Of a DNA stretch of 64,000 nucleotides, positions 56,602 to 64,000 are shown in pieces. Origin of the DNA: UBA7446 sp024639165 (GTDB lineage Bacteria > Bacteroidota > Bacteroidia > Flavobacteriales > Flavobacteriaceae); the NCBI GenBank assembly GCA_024639165.1, contig JAHEIX010000002.1, positions 136,350-200,349 of the forward strand. The letters run 5' to 3'. The notes beneath the pieces are model-generated. The model worked only from the letters and a program-made list of their open reading frames with translations. It searched no databases and was not told the DNA's origin. Each line of letters opens with the position of its first letter. The stretch's first letter is position 1. A program made the position numbers and the translations under genes.

Positions 56602-57306
56602 ATGAAATTATACTTACGAGTCTTTTCTTTTGTAATGGTTATTGGATTCTTGTCTTGTCATGTAAAAGATGAAAAACCCAATAGCTTAACCAATGATGAA
56701 AACACTTCAAATTCACTAAAGACCTACTTAGCTTTGGGTGACAGTTATACCATAGGCCAGAGTGTTGCCGATAGCCTACGCTGGCCCAATCAACTTGTTA
56801 AAACACTCAATAGAGAAGAAATTACATTTGAGCCAGCAGAAATTATTGCAAGGACAGGTTGGACTGCAGATGAGTTGCTTACAGCTATAAATGCCGCAAA
56901 TATTACAGTAAAATACGACTATGTATCCTTGCTAATAGGCGTAAACAATCAATATCGCGGTAGAAGTGTTGAAAGCTTTGAGCCCGATTTTATCAAATTA
57001 TTAAACCATGCTGTTGCCTTTTCCAATCTCGGTGCAAGTCGTGTTTTTGTTTTATCTATTCCAGACTGGGGTGCAATGCCCTTTGCTAAAGATCAAGATC
57101 GCGATCGCATTGCAGCGGAAATAAACACCTACAACAGCTCCATTAAAAGGATATGTGCTAACCTTAACATTGCTTTTTTTGATATTACCTCTATTTCACG
57201 TGAAGCTCTTACTAATCCAGCTTATGTAGCTGTGGATGACTTGCATCCCAGTGGGGAAATGTATGCCGAATGGGTGAAAATGGTAATTCCTTTTTTTAAT
57301 CAATAA
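56602..57306 (+). CDS. SGNH/GDSL-family esterase lipoprotein
   Basis: A 234-residue exported hydrolase. Lipobox FLSC (C19), catalytic Ser S48 in LALGDSYTIGQ, the block III IGVNNQYRG, and the catalytic D212-H215 in VDDLHPSGE. Likely acyl-ester hydrolysis on the cell surface or in the periplasm; substrate unknown. TATCTTG ends five bases before the ATG. Kynureninase follows after one base. Confidence 0.88.
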   Translation: MKLYLRVFSFVMVIGFLSCHVKDEKPNSLTNDENTSNSLKTYLALGDSYTIGQSVADSLRWPNQLVKTLNREEITFEPAEIIARTGWTADELLTAINAANITVKYDYVSLLIGVNNQYRGRSVESFEPDFIKLLNHAVAFSNLGASRVFVLSIPDWGAMPFAKDQDRDRIAAEINTYNSSIKRICANLNIAFFDITSISREALTNPAYVAVDDLHPSGEMYAEWVKMVIPFFNQ

Positions 57307-57307
57307 G

Positions 57308-58576
57308 ATGACGAGTCATAAAGAAGTTGCACAGCAATTAGACAAGAAAGATATTTTGGCGTCTTTTCGCGATCGCTTTTTTCATCCAGAAAAGGTTATT
57401 TATTTGGATGGTAATTCACTTGGGAAACAACCGCTTGACGCAAAAGAAACCCTTAACACAATCTTAGAAGAACAGTGGGGCAAAAAACTGATTCGCAGTT
57501 GGAACGATCATTGGCTAGCAGTACCCAAGCGTATTGCGGCCAAGCTGGCCGTATTGCTCAACGCAAACCCTAATGAAGTCTTGGTCGGCGAATCAACATC
57601 CGTAAATTTGTATAAGCTAACACATGCCTTGCTTACATCTGGACATTTTCCAAAGCAATTAGTGACAGATTCACTCAACTTCCCAACAGATAACTATATT
57701 CTACAAGGCATTAGCACGCAATTGCCTATAGCTGCTCCCATTACCGTTCGCTATTCAAGTGATTTAGTCGCAGATATTCCATTGCTACAAAACACGATAC
57801 GACATGCGCCAGGCATCTTATGCCTGAGTCTGGTGACATATAAAAGCGCCTACTTATACCCAATGAAGTCACTCAATAACTTTGCTAAAGAACACGACAG
57901 CATCATTATATGGGATCTGAGTCATGCAGTAGGGGCAGTTGCCATAGACCTTAAACAAAGCAATACCCTAGCGGCCATTGGCTGTACCTATAAATACCTG
58001 AACGGTGGCCCTGGCGCACCCGCTTTTATCTACGTAGACCAATCGCTGATAGCATCCCTAAAATCGCCTATCCAAGGATGGTTTGGTCACGCAAAACCAT
58101 TTGATTTTGCATCAGACTATCAAGCAGCAGAGGGAATAGCAAAATTTGACGCAGGCACGCCACAGATTTTATCCTTAGCCACACTCGAAGTGGGGCTTGA
58201 TATTACGCTTGAAGCGGGAATAGACCAGATTAGAGCTAAAAGTGAGCAGCTGGGAACCTATTTGTTTGAACTAATAAAAGCAGAGTTGCTAACTTTAGGC
58301 TATGCACTTGAGAGTCCGGAAGCGGTTAGTGAACGCGGTGCCCATATTACCATTTCACACAAAGAATCATGGCGGATTTGTCAATGTCTGTTAAACCCCA
58401 AAGACAATCGGTTAAAAATCATCCCTGATTTTAGACCTAACCGTTTTATTCGATTGGGGATTGCCCCACTTTATACACGCTACGAAGATTTGTGGGAAAC
58501 AGTATGTCGTCTAAAAGAAATTGTTTTGGAAAAAGAATACGAATACCACGATGGAAATCAGCCAACGGTAACCTAG
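57308..58576 (+). CDS. kynU: Kynureninase
   Basis: A PLP enzyme of 422 residues cleaving kynurenine or 3-hydroxykynurenine to (3-hydroxy)anthranilate and alanine. YLDGNSLGKQP (32-42) is the N-terminal signature, D203 in IIWDLSHAVGA contacts the pyridine nitrogen and K229 in GCTYKYLNGGPGAP binds PLP. Probably cotranscribed with the SGNH gene. No other kynurenine-pathway gene is in view. Confidence 0.94.
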   Translation: MTSHKEVAQQLDKKDILASFRDRFFHPEKVIYLDGNSLGKQPLDAKETLNTILEEQWGKKLIRSWNDHWLAVPKRIAAKLAVLLNANPNEVLVGESTSVNLYKLTHALLTSGHFPKQLVTDSLNFPTDNYILQGISTQLPIAAPITVRYSSDLVADIPLLQNTIRHAPGILCLSLVTYKSAYLYPMKSLNNFAKEHDSIIIWDLSHAVGAVAIDLKQSNTLAAIGCTYKYLNGGPGAPAFIYVDQSLIASLKSPIQGWFGHAKPFDFASDYQAAEGIAKFDAGTPQILSLATLEVGLDITLEAGIDQIRAKSEQLGTYLFELIKAELLTLGYALESPEAVSERGAHITISHKESWRICQCLLNPKDNRLKIIPDFRPNRFIRLGIAPLYTRYEDLWETVCRLKEIVLEKEYEYHDGNQPTVT

Positions 58577-58592
58577 CTTTCTAGGGTTACCG
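58566..58592. terminator. Bidirectional hairpin between convergent genes
   Basis: CGGTAACC / GGTTACCG with an inner TAG / CTA pairing, one bulged G and a CTTT loop spans both stop codons. There is no strong T run, so termination strength is uncertain. Confidence 0.55.
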
Positions 58593-59315
58593 GCGCTCGT
58601 AAACTTCCTCAAAAGGCACCCGGCAGCGGTCGCCCCATATTCCTTTATTACCATCGCGAACGCCACACGATATGATCATATTGATATCTGTTCCCCTTGG
58701 CAATTGGAGTAATTTTTTCACCTTTTTGCTGTCAAAGCCTTCCATGGGGCAGGTGTCGTATCCTTTCTCGACCATAGCTAACATAAAAGTTTGTGCTGCA
58801 AGGGCACAGGATTTGTGCACAACGGTTCTCATTTGGGTTTCGGATACTTCACGAACCACTGGCCGAAACATGCCCATTACGAATACGGTGAGCTTTCGCA
58901 CTATTCCCAACAATCGAAAAAACCGTGCATATAAGAAGGGCATCAATCTGCCATAGTACACTTCTCTAACAGCGATGCGTTTTGCTTGCCTTTCTGAAGG
59001 GCTGTTTCGTTCAATATTTCCTTTTTCAAAGTTTAGCAGAAACTTGGCTCTGGATCGAAAAAGATCCTGACGGGTAACAAACACAACCCACTGTGTCGCG
59101 GTCGAAGCGGCTGTTTGCCCTAAACACGCCTTGGTGAGTCCTTCTCTCCATTTGTCGTCCACGAGATGGATGAATTGCCACAGTTGCATGTTTGAACTTG
59201 TAGGCGCTAATGTTGCTTGCTTTAAGCAGTCTTCAACATCACTTGGCGGAATTGATATTTTGTCACTAAAAAGACGCACAGAACGCCTGTGCTCTAAGAG
59301 GTCTTGTAAATGCAT
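58587..59315 (-). CDS. Nitroreductase-family flavoprotein
   Basis: A 242-residue FMN oxidoreductase. LEHRRSVRLFSDKISI at 7-22 is the phosphate-binding start, LAPTSSNMQLWQFI (about 36-49) the FMN loop, and the C-terminal MIISCGVRDGNKGIWGDR contacts flavin. An internal insert (ARFFRLLGIVRKLTVF) is somewhat hydrophobic. Substrate unknown. TATCTTTC lies three bases before the ATG. Confidence 0.87.
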   Translation of the reverse strand: MHLQDLLEHRRSVRLFSDKISIPPSDVEDCLKQATLAPTSSNMQLWQFIHLVDDKWREGLTKACLGQTAASTATQWVVFVTRQDLFRSRAKFLLNFEKGNIERNSPSERQAKRIAVREVYYGRLMPFLYARFFRLLGIVRKLTVFVMGMFRPVVREVSETQMRTVVHKSCALAAQTFMLAMVEKGYDTCPMEGFDSKKVKKLLQLPRGTDINMIISCGVRDGNKGIWGDRCRVPFEEVYERR

Positions 59316-59428
59316 ATTGAAAGATACAGTAATTAATTAGAGGAGGAAATAGAAAAAGTATCTCTAGTATTGATTTTTATCATTTCATTAAATAAACCCC
59401 ACAACCTTATGGTTACCAACAATTAGCC

Positions 59429-59436
59429 TACTTTTG
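59429..59436 (+). promoter_or_regulatory. -7 element of the second SulP gene
   Basis: TACTTTTG, 19 bases before the TTG start. Confidence 0.4.
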
Positions 59437-59455
59437 CCCCTTAAATTTTACACCC

Positions 59456-61051
59456 TTGAAACGATTTCAATTTATAGATAAGTCCACAGGCGGCAGTGTT
59501 AAAAACGATCTTCTTTCTGGCATTACGGTTGCCTTGGCGTTGGTGCCCGAAGCCGTAGCCTTTGCTTTTGTGGCTGGCGTATCGCCTGTTGTTGGACTTT
59601 ATGGCGCCTTTATGATGGGCCTTATTACGGCTGTTTTTGGTGGTCGTCCGGGGATGATATCTGGCGCAACTGGCGCCATGGCTGTGGTCATGGTACACTT
59701 GGTCAGCGAGGGAAATGCCCTTGGGGGTAGCGATACCGCAGGGCTACAGTTCTTATTTGTTACGCTTATTTTGGCCGGATTGATTCAAGTAGCCGCAGGG
59801 GTATTGCGCCTCGGAAAGTTTGTGCGTATGATTCCCCACTCGGTCATGATGGGCTTTGTAAACGGACTGGCGATTGTTATTTTCTTGTCTCAGCTGGGCA
59901 TGTTTAAAAGCCAAGGGGAGTGGCTCTCTGGATCGGCTCTTTCCACGATGATTGGACTGGTAGTTTTGACGATGGCTATCATGGTTGGCCTACCGTATCT
60001 TACTAAAAAAGTTCCCGCAGCCCTTACAGCCATTGTGGTGGTTTCTCTATTGGTCATTTTTGGCAATTTAGAAACTGAAACTGTTCGCTCATTTGTGGTT
60101 GCCAATGGTGGCACCGGAATACAGGCGGGCTTTCCGAGTTTCAATGTACCGATTATTGCGTTTTCGCTGGACACCCTTTTCTTTATTTTGCCGTATGCTT
60201 GTATTCTTGCAGCCATTGGTCTGATTGAATCTTTGATGACCTTAAACCTTATCGATGAGCTCACAGACTCCCACGGCAGTGGAAATCGAGAATGTGCCGC
60301 ACAGGGCTTTGGCAATATTGTAAATGGATTCTTTGGCGGCATGGGCGGTTGCGCCATGATTGGGCAAAGCATCATCAATATCAAATCTGGAGGGCGAGGA
60401 CGGTTGTCAGGCATTACAGCAGCATTGGCGCTGCTAGGCTTTATTTTATTCGGGGCTGGCTATATAGAGCAGGTACCCATTGCAGCCTTGGTAGGCGTTA
60501 TGTTTATGGTGGTCTTTGGCACCTTTGCTTGGAGTTCGTTTCAGGTGTGGAACAAGGTTCCTAAATCGGATGTAATTGTCATTGTATTGGTTACATCGCT
60601 TACTGTTATTTTCGATTTGGCTATTGCTGTGTTGGCCGGGGTTGTGGTATCTTCTTTGGTTTTTGCTTGGGAAAATGCCAAGCGTATTCGGGCACGCAAA
60701 CACCTAGACGAACACGGGGTTAAGCATTATGAAATATACGGGCCTTTGTTCTTTGGTTCTATAGAGTTGTTTAACAGCAAATTTGATGTACAAAACGATC
60801 CAGATGAGGTTGTAATTGATTTTAAGGATTCGCGTATTGTAGATCAGTCCGCCATTGAGTGTGTGAATAAACTAACGGAGCGCTACTTGAAAAAGGGGAA
60901 GAATATTCACTTACGCCATTTGTCTTCAGACTGCGTAAAGCTGATACAAAAGGCAGAAAAAATATGTGATGTGAATGTCTTGGAAGACCCAGACTATTTT
61001 GTGGCGATTGACAACTTTAGACGCGCGCAAACGAATTTAACCAAAGCATAA
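59456..61051 (+). CDS. SulP-family anion transporter with STAS domain (second)
   Basis: A 531-residue transporter beginning at TTG (read as MKRFQFIDKS); no ATG occurs before the first helix. GITVALALVPEAVAFAFVAG (22-41) is the signature; the Pro-Glu-Ala form differs from the first SulP's Pro-Gln-Ser and resembles bicarbonate-type (BicA-like) members. STAS domain about 430-520 with SRIVDQSAIECVNKL. Substrate (sulfate versus bicarbonate) unresolved. Followed by a strong terminator. Confidence 0.93.
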   Translation: MKRFQFIDKSTGGSVKNDLLSGITVALALVPEAVAFAFVAGVSPVVGLYGAFMMGLITAVFGGRPGMISGATGAMAVVMVHLVSEGNALGGSDTAGLQFLFVTLILAGLIQVAAGVLRLGKFVRMIPHSVMMGFVNGLAIVIFLSQLGMFKSQGEWLSGSALSTMIGLVVLTMAIMVGLPYLTKKVPAALTAIVVVSLLVIFGNLETETVRSFVVANGGTGIQAGFPSFNVPIIAFSLDTLFFILPYACILAAIGLIESLMTLNLIDELTDSHGSGNRECAAQGFGNIVNGFFGGMGGCAMIGQSIINIKSGGRGRLSGITAALALLGFILFGAGYIEQVPIAALVGVMFMVVFGTFAWSSFQVWNKVPKSDVIVIVLVTSLTVIFDLAIAVLAGVVVSSLVFAWENAKRIRARKHLDEHGVKHYEIYGPLFFGSIELFNSKFDVQNDPDEVVIDFKDSRIVDQSAIECVNKLTERYLKKGKNIHLRHLSSDCVKLIQKAEKICDVNVLEDPDYFVAIDNFRRAQTNLTKA

Positions 61052-61060
61052 CTAAAAAAA

Positions 61061-61084
61061 CCCCGCCATTTGGCGGGGTTTTGG
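61061..61084. terminator. Bidirectional terminator
   Basis: CCCCGCC / GGCGGGG stem, ATTT loop, preceded by A7 and followed by T4; serves the SulP gene and the convergent T9SS-protein gene. Confidence 0.88.
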
Positions 61085-61111
61085 TGTAAACGTGAAATTA
61101 AGTACGGTTGG

Positions 61112-63366
61112 TTACTTTACCAATTTCGTGTTTAGTTCTTGTTTACCGGCCTTAACCGTTACCAAGTATAAGCCTTTGTTTAGGCTGCTTACGTCTAAAC
61201 TAAATGCAGCTGCATTTGGAGTAGCACGCAATACTTCGCGACCTGTAAGGTCAAAGATAGTTACGCTGTCAACCACATCAACTGCACTTACGTTAAGTGT
61301 GTTCTCAACTGGGTTAGGGTATACATTTACATTACTTTCTAAATCATTAATAGAAGCCGTCGCATCTCTGTAAAAATAAACGTTATCAATATAAATTACA
61401 GAAGGATAAGTTCCAGATGCTGCTGATAAAGTTACAATAAGCTGCGCCAATTCCGCACGAGAAAAATCACCATTACCTTGACCAGTTAATGCTTCAATTT
61501 CAATATCCCTAGATTTCCATGTACCAGTTTGTGGTCCAGTGTTATAGTCTTGGAAGGATGAGGTTTGGATAGTCCCACCAGCATGGTTTGACCATTTTGT
61601 GTTCATCGTTTGCCCTGCCAAAAGATCTCCAGCAATCCAATAATCAATGTGGAAATGAGTCATTTCAGAGGCATCAATTTTTGCTACTAAATCAGCACCA
61701 AGAAAATCTCCGCCAGCAAGTTCAGCTTTCAAAACAACGTTATTAGCAATGGTTTCATCTGCAAAAGTGGCGTTATCCCAACCTGTATTATTTAAACCAA
61801 TAGCAGTTCCATATGCTTCCCCATAAACAGAAATTACATCCCATGAATTTCTTGCTGGAGGTGTTGATGGCGCATCTGTTGGTCCTGCAGGTGGTGTAAC
61901 ACCATCACCTGTCTGGGCTAGATTATCAATGTAGATTGTCCAGTCTGCACTGCCATCACCCGGCTGAGTTAGGTCGTTAAAGAACGCAATCACAGTCTGA
62001 TCTGCTGGCAGAGCACCAGTGAAGTCAAACGNNNNNNNNNNNNNNNNNNNNNNNNNNNNNNNNNNNNNNNNNNNNNNNNNNNNNNNNNNNNNNNNNNNNN
62101 NNNNNNNNNNNNNNNNNNNNNNNNNNNNNNNAGCGTAATGTCTCTAGCAACTGTTGAGTGGACACTAGCAGTTATTACTTCACCATTGGCTCCATCAACT
62201 GCTGTATCCAAGGTGATCTTTACACCAGCCCAGTTTTGACCCGCACCCTTAACATACTTGAGTGAGTTAGCGTTGTCTGGACCTGCTTCTACAGTGGCAA
62301 CACCACCATCAAAGCCGGTAACAACATAAGCGTCAGCAGCTTCTTCAAAGTCAACTGGAAGCGCAATAGTTGGACCAGCGTTTCCACCAGTAGTCTGGGC
62401 TAGATTATCAATGTAGATTGTCCAGTCTGCACTGCCATCACCCGGCTGAGTTAGGTCGTTAAAGAACGCAATCACAGTCTGATCTGCTGGCAGAGCACCA
62501 GTGAAGTCAAACGACATTGCTTCCCAGCCTGTACCACCGTGACTTACTTTACGCTCGACGTTTGCTACGTCAAACTTCAGCGTAATGTCTCTAGCAACTG
62601 TTGAGTGGACACTAGCAGTTATTACTTCACCATTGGCTCCATCAACTGCTGTATCCAAGGTGATCTTTACACCAGCCCAGTTTTGACCCGCACCCTTAAT
62701 ATACTTGAGTGAGTTAGCGTTGTCTGGACCTGCTTCTATAGAGGCAACACCACCATCAAAGCCGGCAATTTCATAAGCGTCAACAGCTTCTTCAAAGTCA
62801 ACTGGAAGCGCAATAGTAGGTCCAACTGTCTCTACGCCTGTAGTGAAAGTAATATTGTCAAAGTAAGTAATGTTAGCTTCGGTTCTTGTTGAATTATCAG
62901 GAATGATTACAATTTTAGAGTATGATGTGTTTCCAATTGCAGAATAAAAGTCAAAAGATAATTCTTCCCATGCGTTAATAACTGTATTGGATACTGTTCT
63001 AGCTACATTGATAGTGTTATCAGCAGCATCTTCAAACTTAATTTGGACAGGTGAAATTCTTGTTTTATAAACCATGATTTTCACAGTAGTGTTGTTGGCA
63101 TCAAGTGAAAAGCTACCAATACCATCTGAAAAAGCAAGTGCCCATGCATTTGAGCCAGCCGCAGCAGTAAGCTCACCAACTTTACTAGAAGTGTTTATTC
63201 CAGTTGAATATGGGTTATCTACAACATCAAAAGATGTATCTGGCTGGTCAGCTGTCCAAGCCCAATTAGGACCAGGTAGTCCAGAACTTATAGATTGAAA
63301 ATCAATGTCTGTCTGCGCAAAAAGCATGGCAGGTAACATTAATAAAAGTGTATATAATTGTTTCAT
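61112..63366 (-). CDS. Secreted multi-domain protein with type IX sorting domain (contains assembly gap)
   Basis: One gene split only by the gap at 62032-62131. Start ATG 63366 gives signal peptide MKQLYTLLLMLPAMLFAQ. Three or more jelly-roll-like modules follow: a first (TDIDFQSISSG...), then two near-identical ~149-residue modules (GPTIALPVDFEEA ... WTIYIDNLAQT), then a distinct module with WDVISVYGEAYGTAIGL, and a C-terminal type A sorting domain (VNVYPNPVENTLNVSA ... LNTKLVK) for export by T9SS. Carbohydrate binding is plausible from fold. The apparent frame break is explained by the gap size. Confidence 0.88.
61911..62839 (-). repeat. Tandem ~447-base intragenic repeat spanning the gap
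   Basis: Two copies of a 149-codon module, almost identical in DNA (equivalent points at 61911 and 62393). The copy without gap has 65 bases where the other has 100 N, showing the gap is of arbitrary size. Confidence 0.85.
62032..62131. other. Assembly gap of 100 N
   Basis: Exactly 100 undetermined bases, a scaffold placeholder lying inside a tandem repeat that probably caused the break. Confidence 0.98.
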
Positions 63367-63381
63367 AATTTTTGATTTGTT

Positions 63382-63389
63382 CAAATATA
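63382..63389 (-). promoter_or_regulatory. -7 element of the T9SS-protein gene
   Basis: TATATTTG on the minus strand, 15 bases before the chosen ATG. Confidence 0.45.
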
Positions 63390-63527
63390 TACTTGCATTT
63401 TGTTGAAATTAAAAATAATATCTATACAATATGTATACATCATAAAATATACCCACTGGAAATGCGAATATGTAAAAAAAGCAGGTTTATATGGTAAGAA
63501 TCGCGTACTTGAAACGCTTATTTAAGG

Positions 63528-63821
63528 CTATTTGAAGCGGGTATACAACATACTTATGCGCTTGGCCAACGCTACATCAAGCGTAGTGACGGCATCTTTA
63601 TCGTGGGTGCGTAACGAAATCATAATTTTATTATAGCTGTTGTGCCAGTCCGGATGGTGGCCTAGTTTTTCGGCTACTTCAGCCACTTCAGCCATAAAAT
63701 CAAAAGCGGTTTTAAAGTCTTCAAAAACCAATTCGGTTTTAATGCATCCTGCATCCCATTGCCAATCGTTAGCGTGCGTGCCAAGAGCCTTAAAAATACT
63801 TGCTTCTGTGTACTGTGTCAT
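63528..63821 (-). CDS. 4a-hydroxytetrahydrobiopterin dehydratase (PCD)
   Basis: A 97-residue enzyme that recycles the pterin cofactor of aromatic amino acid hydroxylases. The active-site motif EKLGHHPDWHNSYNKI includes H55 and H56. Start at ATG 63821 (MTQYTEASIFK), overlapping the upstream stop in TAATG; a start at 63890 would run through the preceding gene. Presence suggests a phenylalanine hydroxylase elsewhere. Confidence 0.93.
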   Translation of the reverse strand: MTQYTEASIFKALGTHANDWQWDAGCIKTELVFEDFKTAFDFMAEVAEVAEKLGHHPDWHNSYNKIMISLRTHDKDAVTTLDVALAKRISMLYTRFK

Positions 63822-64000
63822 TACACCTCGCAGCTCATGTCTGCTCCGCAACATTGCGGCGATTTGATTTTTCCCTCGCAAGAAGGGCATTGAGAAATCT
63901 GTACCTCACTGCCATCATCAAGAGATAAATGACCGTTTTCTAAAGGTCTGTCGCATTTCGCACAAGATGCGTTAACCGACATACCACATTGATTGCATGC
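63821..64000 (-). CDS. C-terminal part of a Cys-rich zinc-ribbon protein
   Basis: The last 59 residues of a gene entering from beyond the window. Cysteine pairs CNQC, CAKC, CPSC and QCC...SC suggest two zinc ribbons. Its TAA overlaps the pterin dehydratase ATG, so the two are cotranscribed and translation-coupled. Function unknown. Confidence 0.75.
   Translation of the reverse strand, partial: ACNQCGMSVNASCAKCDRPLENGHLSLDDGSEVQISQCPSCEGKIKSPQCCGADMSCEV

Noticed and set aside
61990..63384. T9SS protein gene as two separate genes or a pseudogene
   Set aside because: The break coincides with the N gap and vanishes if the gap is given the length of the homologous repeat.

Overview
The window looks like a chromosomal contig from a marine member of the Flavobacteriaceae (Bacteroidota). 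Evidence: many promoters match the Bacteroidota -7 element TAnnTTTG; there is a type IX secretion sorting domain, a TonB-dependent receptor with a carboxypeptidase-like N-domain, a PiT transporter with a PhoU-like tail, a CrtY-type lycopene cyclase and HemJ in place of HemG/HemY. One 100-N scaffold gap (62032-62131) lies inside a duplicated domain of a secreted protein, so this is a draft or metagenome assembly.

Layout. 1-8640: a two-sided haem supercluster. On the minus strand hemA-hemC-hemD-hemE-hemF-hemB run from a promoter near 6000, followed by a truncated membrane-anchored gene; on the plus strand are an AraC-type regulator, hemH and hemJ. 8641-15093: housekeeping genes (orphan histidine kinase, PlsC, bacilliredoxin, methyltransferase, TerB-DnaJ protein, HupE-like protein, dCMP deaminase, MarC, DUF3109). 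15299-18775: class Ia ribonucleotide reductase nrdB-nrdA and a terminator. 18847-27300: a probable phosphate-acquisition region (PiT transporter, OprP-like porin, small MORN-type secreted protein, beta-helix lipoprotein, TonB receptor) with Pho-box-like 11-bp-phased repeats. 27305-31091: dgt, tadA, aspS. 31242-37759: a TetR-controlled RND efflux operon. 37869-40022: polyprenyl synthase and lycopene cyclase. 40056-44047: metal handling (ZIP, a 38-residue Cys-rich FeoB partner missed by length cut-offs, feoB, feoA, SCO). 44119-45602: RseP and tRNA-Asn(GTT).

45603-50280 is the accessory region. Directly downstream of tRNA-Asn, the sequence becomes visibly A+T-rich and holds a possible integrase remnant, tiny single-helix membrane peptides (25, 25, 50 and 48 residues), truncated or frameshifted genes, and five copies (three long, two short) of a repeat. 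On the minus strand the long copies read as the last ~20 codons of a tyrosine recombinase, including a candidate nucleophilic Tyr. In four of five cases the repeat begins at or within 1-2 bases of a plus-strand stop codon, and three times a TAnnTTT(G/A) element and a new start codon follow within ~40 bases. This gene-repeat-gene arrangement resembles a cassette array or serially accreted elements and is the best candidate here for an undescribed system.

50281-64000: a membrane protein, sulfatase, aldo-keto reductase, persulfide-dioxygenase/rhodanese fusion, two SulP transporters, an SGNH lipoprotein, kynureninase, nitroreductase, a gapped T9SS-secreted repeat protein, pterin carbinolamine dehydratase and the end of a Cys-rich zinc-ribbon protein.

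A window-wide feature is promoter placement: in about ten cases an exact TAnnTTTG ends only 3-6 bases before the start codon, predicting leaderless mRNAs. All functional calls rest on motif recognition by eye; no database search was run.
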